Below are positions 26,198 through 33,625 of a stretch of DNA of 64,000 nt, piece by piece; the stretch's first letter is position 1, and every line of letters begins with the position of its first letter. Where the stretch lies: NCBI RefSeq assembly GCF_036250675.1, contig NZ_CP109592.1:1922001-1986000 (forward strand), in the 5' to 3' direction. The notes under the pieces were generated by a model, which saw only the letters and a list, made by a program, of their open reading frames with translations, was not told the DNA's origin and ran no database searches. The stretch comes from Streptomyces sp. NBC_01689. GTDB taxonomy: Bacteria > Actinomycetota > Actinomycetes > Streptomycetales > Streptomycetaceae. The position numbers and the translations under genes were made by a program.

Positions 26198-26989
26198 TCA
26201 GAAGCTGGGGACGTGGGACAGCAGGGTCACCAGCCGCTCGGCGGGGGCGAACAGCGGTTCCAGGCGTTCGTACTCGGCGGCCTTGTCCGCCGGGGCGAGA
26301 GCGCGTCCGGGGGTGAGCGCGGCGTGGAGGGCGAGGCCGCGCCCGACGATGGCGTGGTGCAGGATCCACAGGACCGGGACGGTCACGCCCGCGGGCTCGC
26401 GCCCGCAGGCGACCAGGGCGACCGCACCGCGCAGGTTCTCGGTCACCGCGACCTTCGCGATCACGTCCTGGAAGGGTGCGAGCAGCGAGTCGAGCGGGGA
26501 GGGCGCACCCGCCCCGGACGCGAGGCGGTCGCACTTGGTGAAGACCAGCACGAGCGGGGTCAGCCGCCCGTCGCGCCCGGCGAGGGCCCCCTGCGCCACG
26601 GCGGCCATGCGATGCAGGTCGGCGCGGTACCGGTCGTCACCGAGCAGGCGGGGCGCGTCGGCGAACAGCATGATCCCGTCCGCGCGGGCCAGACCGGGGA
26701 GCAGCCCCACACCGGTCTCTCCCGCGCCGTACCGGTGGTCCCGCCAGCGCACCGGCAGCACGGCGCGCCCCCGGTGATGGAGCACCAGCTCCAGGACCTC
26801 CCGCCGCCGCCCCGCGCCCGGGCTGCGCCCCCGCAGCACCTCCTCGGCCGCCGAGGTGAGTTCCTCGTGCAGGGACGCCTCCCGCGCACAGAGCCCGAAG
26901 CCCTGGATGCCGTCACGCATCGCCGCGTACATCAGCGCCAGGTAGCTGTCCTTCCCGACCCCGCCGGGTCCGAGCATCACGATATCCAT
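26198..26989 (-). CDS. TRAFAC-type GTPase with altered P-loop
   Basis: A 263-aa cytoplasmic P-loop protein. It begins MDIVMLGPGGVGKDSYLALMY: the Walker A is GxxxxGK followed by Asp-Ser rather than Ser/Thr. A G4-like TKCD lies near residue 150. DGIMLFADAPRLLG (near residue 105) fits the switch/strand region. The sequence resembles small GTPases (DO-GTPase type) described in NTP-dependent conflict systems; this is recall, not a search. AAGGAG five bases from the ATG supports the start. It is divergent from the Crp/Fnr gene, sharing a 253-base control region. Confidence 0.6.
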   Translation of the reverse strand: MDIVMLGPGGVGKDSYLALMYAAMRDGIQGFGLCAREASLHEELTSAAEEVLRGRSPGAGRRREVLELVLHHRGRAVLPVRWRDHRYGAGETGVGLLPGLARADGIMLFADAPRLLGDDRYRADLHRMAAVAQGALAGRDGRLTPLVLVFTKCDRLASGAGAPSPLDSLLAPFQDVIAKVAVTENLRGAVALVACGREPAGVTVPVLWILHHAIVGRGLALHAALTPGRALAPADKAAEYERLEPLFAPAERLVTLLSHVPSF

Positions 26990-27115
26990 AAGGCTCCTTC
27001 GGCTGGCACGCGGGCGGCCGGGCCATGGTCGCGGAGCGAACCGGGCAAGAACCGGTCAGGTGACCGGTTGCCTGGACAAGGCATGACGAGTCGCGACACC
27101 ACGAGGGGAATACGT

Positions 27116-27139
27116 ACACTCTTTCGACCTCAAGAGTGT
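27116..27139. promoter_or_regulatory. Perfect inverted repeat between divergent GTPase and Crp/Fnr genes
   Basis: ACACTCTT, 8 spacer bases, AAGAGTGT: perfect 8-bp arms. It lies centrally in the 253-base divergent region, with a further half-like AACTCTT at 27162-27168. GGAATACGT immediately precedes it (27107-27115) and recurs before the next operon. It is a good candidate operator for the adjacent Crp/Fnr-family regulator, though it does not match the E. coli CRP consensus. A hairpin function cannot be excluded. Confidence 0.5.
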
Positions 27140-27242
27140 TCTGTCCATCTGATTCACCGACAACTCTTTTGTGCGCTAAGTTCCTCGCACCGGCTCACCG
27201 GTCCGTGCACGAGGCGGACGGTGTCGACCGAGGGGGGACCAT

Positions 27243-28130
27243 ATGCGCGACCACATTCATCCCGGCCCCACGAGCCACTCGACGCCCTCGAGTCGCTGGC
27301 CGCAGGGGACACTCATGGCCAATCTGTCGCCCGACGACCGGGACGCGCTGCTGCGGCAGGGCCGTGTCGTGCGGTACGAGACCGGCGACGTACTCATCCG
27401 CGAAGGCGGGCCGGAAACCACCGTGCTGCTGCTCACCGACGGCTGCGTCAAGGTCGTCGGTGCCGTCGAGGACGGGGGCACGGTACTGCTCGCCCTCCGG
27501 GTGCGGGGCGAACTGGTCGGTGAGGTCTCGGCTTTGGACGGGCAGCCGCGCTCGGCCACCGTGATCGCCGCCCGCCCCACCGTCACCCGCACCCTCACCA
27601 GTACCGTCTTCCTCGCCTTCCTCCGGGAGAGCCGGGACGCGGCGGAGGTCGTGCAGAGATCCGTGGCGGGCAAACTGCGCGGCGCCACCCGCCACCGCAT
27701 CGACACCAGCGGCGGCACGGCCACCGTCCGGCTGGCCCGCACCCTGGACAACCTCGTCCGCAGCTACGCGCGCGCCGTGCCCGAGGGGCTGCGGATCGAC
27801 GTACCGCTCAGCCACACGGACCTCGCGGCGCTCGCCGGGATCTCCGACGCGAGCGTGCAGCGGGCGCTGCGCAGTCTGCGGGCCGCCGGGGCGGTGACGA
27901 CCAAGTACCGCGGGGTCGTCATCCGTGAGCCGGACATCCTGCGGGCCATCGCCTCCCAGAGCGGCTGGCCCGCGGCCGACCCCGGTGCGCTGCCGGGCGT
28001 CCCCACCCCCCGCGCGCCCCGGCCGCCCCGTCCCAAGCGGGCACCGCTCGAACCGCCCGCGCCGCACGTGGAGTCGGCCACCCGTCTCGCCGCGCCGGCC
28101 GGCGGCACACCGCTGTCCGAGGCCGGCTGA
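27243..28130 (+). CDS. Crp/Fnr-family transcriptional regulator
   Basis: A 295-aa regulator. The cyclic-nucleotide-binding beta-roll spans about residues 25-140 (YETGDVLIREGG, then RVRGELVGEVSALDGQPRSATV). The C-terminal Crp-type winged helix reads LSHTDLAALAGISDASVQRALRSL (near residue 205). There is no N-terminal cysteine cluster, so it is not an FNR-type oxygen sensor. The last ~60 residues are Pro/Arg-rich and disordered. The start has AGGGGGG a few bases upstream. It probably controls the operon that begins 183 bases downstream and/or the divergent GTPase. Confidence 0.85.
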   Translation: MRDHIHPGPTSHSTPSSRWPQGTLMANLSPDDRDALLRQGRVVRYETGDVLIREGGPETTVLLLTDGCVKVVGAVEDGGTVLLALRVRGELVGEVSALDGQPRSATVIAARPTVTRTLTSTVFLAFLRESRDAAEVVQRSVAGKLRGATRHRIDTSGGTATVRLARTLDNLVRSYARAVPEGLRIDVPLSHTDLAALAGISDASVQRALRSLRAAGAVTTKYRGVVIREPDILRAIASQSGWPAADPGALPGVPTPRAPRPPRPKRAPLEPPAPHVESATRLAAPAGGTPLSEAG

Positions 28131-28210
28131 TCCACCCGGTCCGCCGGGCCTGATGCCGGGAGCGGACCGGGTCGCCGGCCCGGGTCTCCGGCCCGGCGGA
28201 CCGCGCCTGA

Positions 28211-28240
28211 AGGTGAATACGTCAGCGGAATACGTCACCT
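28211..28240. promoter_or_regulatory. Nested direct and inverted repeat upstream of the membrane-apparatus operon
   Basis: GAATACGTCA occurs twice (28215-28224 and 28228-28237, 13-base period). The block is bounded by perfect arms AGGTGA (28211-28216) and TCACCT (28235-28240). GGAATACGT also stands before the Crp/Fnr gene. The block lies 74 bases before the GTG of the first operon gene, a plausible regulator binding site for the adjacent Crp/Fnr protein. Confidence 0.5.
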
Positions 28241-28313
28241 GACCGAATCTCGCCGCAGCGACGCGCCGACAGTGGCCCGGTGACAACCGGCCACTTACGG
28301 GGGGTGGTGTGCT

Positions 28314-30245
28314 GTGAGGCTGTTCCGGCTCGTTCCGCACCGGAGGCGAGGACGCGCACCCGCGCAGCCTCCGGCACCGGGTCCCACTCATCGCGAACCG
28401 GCCTCTTTGTCGTCGGAGTTGGCCGATCTGGCGGGGCATCCGAGACTGGCCAGGCACAGCGCGGCGTTACGCGATCTGGCGGACGCGGTCAGCAGTGGCC
28501 GCGGCCTGGAGGTGTGGGCGGGCGGCAGCCTCGTCGCCGCCTACGGAGGGCCCGACGCGCTCGGCGACGGCCCCGCCGAGACGGGCGACCGGGCACGCCG
28601 CCTCGGGCTGCTGCCCACCGCGCTCGTCTTCGTGCCCCTGCTGATCACCTGGTTCGGACTGGGCGCGGCCGCCTGGGCCAACCAGCGCATGGACGACTCC
28701 GGCGGACGGTCCGAGGGTTCCTTCCTGACCCTGTGGCAACAGGGCTTCGACGGACATCTGTGGCCGTTCCTCCGTTTCGACATGATGGCGGTCTGGACGG
28801 TGCTGGCACTCGCCGCGCTGGCCACCACCACCATGCTGCGCCACCGCTGGGAGGAGCGGGACGAGCGCGAACGTCTGGTGCTCTCCCAGCGGCTGTCCGG
28901 AGCGCTCGCCCAGACCGAGGCCCTCGCGATCCGTGCGGCCGCCACCTCGCCCCGCCGGTTCACCGAGGAACTGCAGGGCGCGGCCGAGGAGTTGCACACG
29001 CTCCTCGGCCGCGCCGCCGACGTCCAGGAGGGCGCGCGCCGGGCCGTGGCCCAGGCGGACGGAGCGACCGACCGCACCGTGACGGCCCTGGCCTCGCTCG
29101 ACTCGGCACTCGTCGTCCTGCGCGCCGGAGCCTCCGAGGCGCGCGAGGCCACCCGGGGCGCGTCCACCGCCGCGGGACAGGTCGCCCAGGGCGCGGAGAT
29201 GCTCGCGAGCGGGGTGGCCGCGTCCGTGGCGGCGCTGCGCGAGACGGTCGGCGAGGCGGGAAAGGTCGCCGCCGAACACATCGGCGCGGCCGGCACGGCC
29301 GTCGCCGACCGCTTCGACGCGGTCACCTCGGCCGCCGAACTGCGCGGGTCCGCCGTGGCCGACCACGCCACCGAATCCATGGAGCGGATCCGGGACGAGG
29401 CCAGGGAGACCCTGGAGAGAACGCGGGCGTCCCTGGACGAGTCGGCCCGGCTCCTCGCCACCACCGTGCAGGGACTGGACCGCACGCTCACCACGCTGCC
29501 CACCGCCCTGGAGGGTTCGGCCGCCGAGGGAGCAGACCGTATCGGCATGGCGTACGACATGGCGGTCACCGCCCTCGCCGCCTCGCTGCGCCAGGAGGTG
29601 CGCGAGGTCTCCGCCGAACTCGCCGACCGCATCGACCAGTTGCACACCGTCGTCGAAGGACAGCGAGCCGTCCAACGGGACCTCGGCGGCGGTCAGGAGC
29701 GGATGAGTGAACTGCTCCACGCCGCCACGGCCGAGTTCGAGCGGGCGCTGCGCCGCGTCACGGACGGCCTCGACGAGGCGGGACGCTCCGTCATCCACGG
29801 AACGGCCGAACTCGACGCGGCCACTGAGAAGTTGCGACGTACGACGGACGGCTTCCGGGCCTCCGCGGGCCCGATGTCCGATCCAGCTCCCGAGCCCGGT
29901 CCGGAGGCCGGCGTCGGCCCGGGCTCCGAAGTGCCGCACCGCAGGCCCGCGCATCCCATGCCCCCGGCCTACGGAACCCATCCGTTCGGCGCTCCGGGTC
30001 CGGATGCCCGGCCCCGGCCCCCGCTCGGCGACCCGCACGACGCCACGCGCACCCGTGTGCCCGGACCCGTCCCCGCACCCGCCCCTCCCTCCGCGTCCGC
30101 CACCGTGCCCGCCACCCTGCCCGTGGATCCCGAACCCGCGACCGCCCCCGAACCGGCCGACACCCTGGAGAGCCCGTCGACGCACCGGCTGCGCCGACCC
30201 GTGCCGAGCGATGCCGGGGACCAGCGGCGGGAGGGAACGCGGTGA
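28314..30245 (+). CDS. Two-TM coiled-coil membrane protein, MotA/ZorA-like position
   Basis: A 643-aa protein. After ~95 soluble residues come two hydrophobic segments (LLPTALVFVPLLITWFGLG near 100-118 and MMAVWTVLALAALATTTML near 157-175). A ~350-residue Ala/Glu/Thr-rich coiled coil follows (repeats like AREATRGASTAAGQVAQGAE), then a Pro-rich tail. The layout, membrane pair plus long cytoplasmic coiled coil directly before a MotB/ZorB-like gene, resembles ZorA/MotA-type stator proteins, but only two spans are clear and sequence identity is not obvious. Stop overlaps the next start (GTGA). Confidence 0.55.
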   Translation: MRLFRLVPHRRRGRAPAQPPAPGPTHREPASLSSELADLAGHPRLARHSAALRDLADAVSSGRGLEVWAGGSLVAAYGGPDALGDGPAETGDRARRLGLLPTALVFVPLLITWFGLGAAAWANQRMDDSGGRSEGSFLTLWQQGFDGHLWPFLRFDMMAVWTVLALAALATTTMLRHRWEERDERERLVLSQRLSGALAQTEALAIRAAATSPRRFTEELQGAAEELHTLLGRAADVQEGARRAVAQADGATDRTVTALASLDSALVVLRAGASEAREATRGASTAAGQVAQGAEMLASGVAASVAALRETVGEAGKVAAEHIGAAGTAVADRFDAVTSAAELRGSAVADHATESMERIRDEARETLERTRASLDESARLLATTVQGLDRTLTTLPTALEGSAAEGADRIGMAYDMAVTALAASLRQEVREVSAELADRIDQLHTVVEGQRAVQRDLGGGQERMSELLHAATAEFERALRRVTDGLDEAGRSVIHGTAELDAATEKLRRTTDGFRASAGPMSDPAPEPGPEAGVGPGSEVPHRRPAHPMPPAYGTHPFGAPGPDARPRPPLGDPHDATRTRVPGPVPAPAPPSASATVPATLPVDPEPATAPEPADTLESPSTHRLRRPVPSDAGDQRREGTR

Positions 30246-30823
30246 CCCGCCGGCCGGGACGCGCCACGGTGCCGTACCTCGCGGGGTGGCTGTTCGCGGA
30301 CGTGCTGCTGGTGATCGTGCTGGTGGTGCTGGGAGGCGAACAGACCCCGCACGACCGGACGGCGGCGCGGGACCCGTCGCCCGCGGCGGCGCCGACCCGC
30401 ACCGCACGGCCGACGGCGACGCCGGAACCGGCCCCGAGCCCCACCTCGACGCGACGGGCCGGGACGGCCGGGCTCGACCCGGCGACCCGGTCGATCACCG
30501 TGCACACGGACGCGGACGCCCTGGTCGCGGGCTCGAAGGCCGCGAAGGCGGATCTGGAGCGCCAGGTCTCCGACGGGATCGGACGGTTCAAGGGGCGGAC
30601 CGCGGCCTTCGTCATGGTCTTCGGGACGGTCCACGGCGTGGGGGGAGCCGTCGACAGCGGGCGCAGCGACGCGTACGCCACCGCGGTGGCCCGGCTGCTG
30701 CCGAGAACCGCCCCCGCCTTCTTCCCGCCGTACTCGGAGAAGATCATCCGCGGCTACCACGACAGCAGCGGCGACATCGGCTCGGGCACGGCCCGGATCG
30801 AGCTCTTCTTCCTCCTGCGGTGA
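30242..30823 (+). CDS. MotB/ZorB-like protein with degenerate OmpA-type domain
   Basis: A 193-aa single-span protein. The N-terminal membrane helix GWLFADVLLVIVLVVLG (about residues 13-29) carries one aspartate, the hallmark of MotB/ZorB stator helices that take part in ion flow. A Pro/Thr linker (residues ~40-75) follows. The C-terminal ~100 residues resemble an OmpA/MotB peptidoglycan-binding fold: FVMVFGTVHG, then SGRSDAYATAVARLLP, ending ARIELFFLL. The start overlaps the preceding gene by GTGA, so the two are probably made as a pair. Confidence 0.6.
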   Translation: MTRRPGRATVPYLAGWLFADVLLVIVLVVLGGEQTPHDRTAARDPSPAAAPTRTARPTATPEPAPSPTSTRRAGTAGLDPATRSITVHTDADALVAGSKAAKADLERQVSDGIGRFKGRTAAFVMVFGTVHGVGGAVDSGRSDAYATAVARLLPRTAPAFFPPYSEKIIRGYHDSSGDIGSGTARIELFFLLR

Positions 30824-30975
30824 ACTCCTCCCCCCGACCCGGTTTCCTCCCCCGTCCCTGATCCGAGCACCCGGACCGGCGACCCGGCCCGCCCGACCGG
30901 CCCGCGCCGAGCCACCCGTACGGCGCGCGCGGTTCGCAGCGCACCCACCCACAGCCCAACGGAGCGTGGAGCATC

Positions 30976-33624
30976 GTGACCGTCTTCAAGAAGAACCCGA
31001 GCCTCTCGGAGCTGCGTGAGTTCACCCAGCAGACCCTGACCATGCTCAGTGAGCAGACCCTCCCGGACACACCCGAGGCGTACGAGTCCCGCGACCGGAT
31101 CCAGTCGCTCGCGGCCGAGCTCGACGCCCGGCTGAACGCACCGGTCACCATCGGGGTGGTCGGCGAGTACTCCGTCGGCAAGTCCCTGCTCCTCGGCACC
31201 GTGCTGGGCAAGCCCGACCTGCTGCCGGTGGAGGCGGGACCGAGCACCGGCAACATCACCGTCCTGGAACTGTCGCGCGGCGAACCTGGCCGGCCGACCA
31301 CCGCCGCCGAGAACACGGACGTCGCCTTCCTCACCGAGAAGCAGCTCGCCGCCTGTGTGGGCGCGGTCCTCGACGACCTGGTCCGCGTGCTGGACGAACG
31401 GCACCCCCAGCTCGGCGCGGGCGCCGCGCTCGCCGGCTACAACCCGGTGACCGATCCACGGGGTTGGGCCCCCTTCGAGGCGTGGTACCCGAAGCTGTGG
31501 CCCGCGGCCGGCGGACCGGTCTCCTACGAGGCGATCGGCGCCGGGCACCGGGACGCCGTCACCGAGCTGTGCCGGATCCGCGACGCGGCGCTCAGCCAGC
31601 GCGACCTGCTCGGCACCTCGGTCGGGGTGTCCCGCGAAGCCGTCGGCGCGGCGCTGGTCCTCGGCGCCGCCCAGCGCACCCCCGAGACCCCGCCCAAACG
31701 GGTCGTGCGGCCCTTCGACACCGGTCAGTTGAAGAACACCGACACCGAGGCCGCCGCGGAGGCGCTGCGCCGCGCGTTCCCGCTGGTCGAGAAGGTGACA
31801 CTGCGGGTGGAGGTCTCCCCCGACCACTGGGACCTGTCCGGGCTGATCTCGCAGGACACCGCGGTACGGCTGCTGGACTTCCCGGGCATCAACGCGGCCG
31901 GCTCGTACGGCCGCGACACCTTCCTCAGCCGCCGCGAACTGGTGTCCGTGCACACCATCCTGCTGGTCATCAGCGCCGTACGCGCCGAGTCGAAGGGCGC
32001 CTCGACGTTCTGGGACATGCTCACCGAGGACGGCCGGGAGCCGCAGGCCCTGGCCAGCGCGGCCCTCGTCGCGGCGAACGCCTTCGACCTCGCCAAGCCG
32101 CCCGCGCTGCACGACGTACCCGAAGGCCCCCTGCCCCTGAGGCAGTTGCTGTCGCACTCCGCCGAGGTCAACGGCGTGCACGTGTACGGGAACAAGTTCG
32201 TGCACCATCGCGAGGACGGCATCGTGGCCGTCTCCTCGATCGCCGGCATCCGCGCGCATCAACTCCCCTACACGGAGGCCTCCCCGGAGACCAGGGAACG
32301 CATCCACAAGGCACTGGCGGACCTCGACCCGCCGGGCGCCGAACGCTGGGAGAAGATCGCCGACCGGCTGCGCCGTGCCGACGAGACCAACCCCTGGACG
32401 GACCGGCTGCGCGCCTACGACAACGACGGCGGGATCCAGCGGCTGCGCCTGCTGATCGACCACCACGTACGCCGTCACGGACTGGACCAGAAGCTGGAGC
32501 GGGCGCGCGGCTCGCACCGCAGGCTGTGGCGGGAACTGAGCCTGCTGCAGCGCCAGGTCCACCGGGCGGCGGGCGGCGACCAGCCCGAGGAGTACCGCGA
32601 ACTGGCGCAGAGACTGGGCGAGTTCCGCGCTCTGCTCGATCTGATGCTGCCCACGCTGTACCGGCTCAGCAGCCCCGTGCCGCGAGGCACCGGGTCCGAC
32701 GACGCCTCGTACGCAGCCGAACTCGGCGGACGGCCGCCCCGCCGGGAGGAGATCGCGGACTCGGTGCGCGACGACGTCTTCGACTGGCGGGAGTGGCAGG
32801 AACTGCTGGGCCGCGCCGAGCGGGACCGCAACCACCTCGTCCCGCGCAGCGAACCGCCCGCCCAGGGCGGAATCGACCAGCTGGTGCGGCCCGGCCGGAC
32901 CTCCGCCGTCGCGGCGGAGGCGCCCGGTGGTGAGGAGTCGGCCGATGTCACGATGACCTTCCTGGACAAGTTCCGCACGCTCGTCGACCGGCGCGCGGGC
33001 GAGGAACACGATCAGCTGCGCGTCTGGTTCGACCAGTGGGCGGCCTACTGGCAGGGCGAGTTCGGACCGCTGCGGGAGTGGATGGCGGACCCGGCCACCG
33101 ACGCTCTGCTCAACGACCTGTTCACCCGGCTGCGCGGCAGCGCGCACCGGGCCGACATCCAGCTGAACCACCTGTGGACGGCACTGAACCCGACGCACGC
33201 GCGACAACGGGTCGGGGAACTGGCGTCGGTGCCCGGTCCTACACCCGCCGACCAGGAGAACCGCTTCCCGATGCGCTCTCCGCACGCGCTGCCCTGGGAC
33301 CACCGCATGCCCCGGCTGGAGGACCAGCGCTCCGAGGAACGCGAACGGCACCCGCTCCTGGTGGTGCAGATGCGCCAGCACACCGCGGACGCCGCGGCCC
33401 GGCTCGTCACCGAACACCTCGGCCGCACCCTCGCCCTGATCGAGAAGGACCTGGTCGCCCTGTACTCGAAGACCGTGGAGTACCTGCCCCGGGAGAACGA
33501 GGTGCGCGCGCCGCGCAAGCCTCTCGGAGCGGACCCGCACTCCGGCGAAGAGGGCGCCGGTGCCACGGAGGTGCCGGTCGAAGAGCCCATCGACATCCTG
33601 ATCCGAGCCTGGAGCGAAGACTGA
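30976..33624 (+). CDS. Dynamin-like GTPase, SrfC-like
   Basis: An 882-aa protein with a complete dynamin-type GTPase head. G1 is GEYSVGKSLL (about residues 61-70), G2 region PSTGNIT, G3 LDFPGINAAG near residue 302, and the G4 region ANAFDLAKP near 370. The C-terminal ~500 residues are predicted helical (stalk/effector) with charged coiled-coil-like stretches. The protein lacks a signal peptide or obvious TM, so it is peripheral or cytoplasmic. It sits directly before an actin/Hsp70-fold partner, as srfC sits by srfB in enterobacterial srfABC clusters (recalled). GTG start with GGAG upstream; next gene starts after 1 base. Confidence 0.72.
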   Translation: MTVFKKNPSLSELREFTQQTLTMLSEQTLPDTPEAYESRDRIQSLAAELDARLNAPVTIGVVGEYSVGKSLLLGTVLGKPDLLPVEAGPSTGNITVLELSRGEPGRPTTAAENTDVAFLTEKQLAACVGAVLDDLVRVLDERHPQLGAGAALAGYNPVTDPRGWAPFEAWYPKLWPAAGGPVSYEAIGAGHRDAVTELCRIRDAALSQRDLLGTSVGVSREAVGAALVLGAAQRTPETPPKRVVRPFDTGQLKNTDTEAAAEALRRAFPLVEKVTLRVEVSPDHWDLSGLISQDTAVRLLDFPGINAAGSYGRDTFLSRRELVSVHTILLVISAVRAESKGASTFWDMLTEDGREPQALASAALVAANAFDLAKPPALHDVPEGPLPLRQLLSHSAEVNGVHVYGNKFVHHREDGIVAVSSIAGIRAHQLPYTEASPETRERIHKALADLDPPGAERWEKIADRLRRADETNPWTDRLRAYDNDGGIQRLRLLIDHHVRRHGLDQKLERARGSHRRLWRELSLLQRQVHRAAGGDQPEEYRELAQRLGEFRALLDLMLPTLYRLSSPVPRGTGSDDASYAAELGGRPPRREEIADSVRDDVFDWREWQELLGRAERDRNHLVPRSEPPAQGGIDQLVRPGRTSAVAAEAPGGEESADVTMTFLDKFRTLVDRRAGEEHDQLRVWFDQWAAYWQGEFGPLREWMADPATDALLNDLFTRLRGSAHRADIQLNHLWTALNPTHARQRVGELASVPGPTPADQENRFPMRSPHALPWDHRMPRLEDQRSEERERHPLLVVQMRQHTADAAARLVTEHLGRTLALIEKDLVALYSKTVEYLPRENEVRAPRKPLGADPHSGEEGAGATEVPVEEPIDILIRAWSED

Positions 33625-33625
33625 C

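Noticed and set aside
27243..28130. FNR-type oxygen sensor identity for the Crp/Fnr regulator of the region next to the hydrogenase
   Set aside because: No N-terminal cysteine cluster; only one cysteine in the sensor domain.
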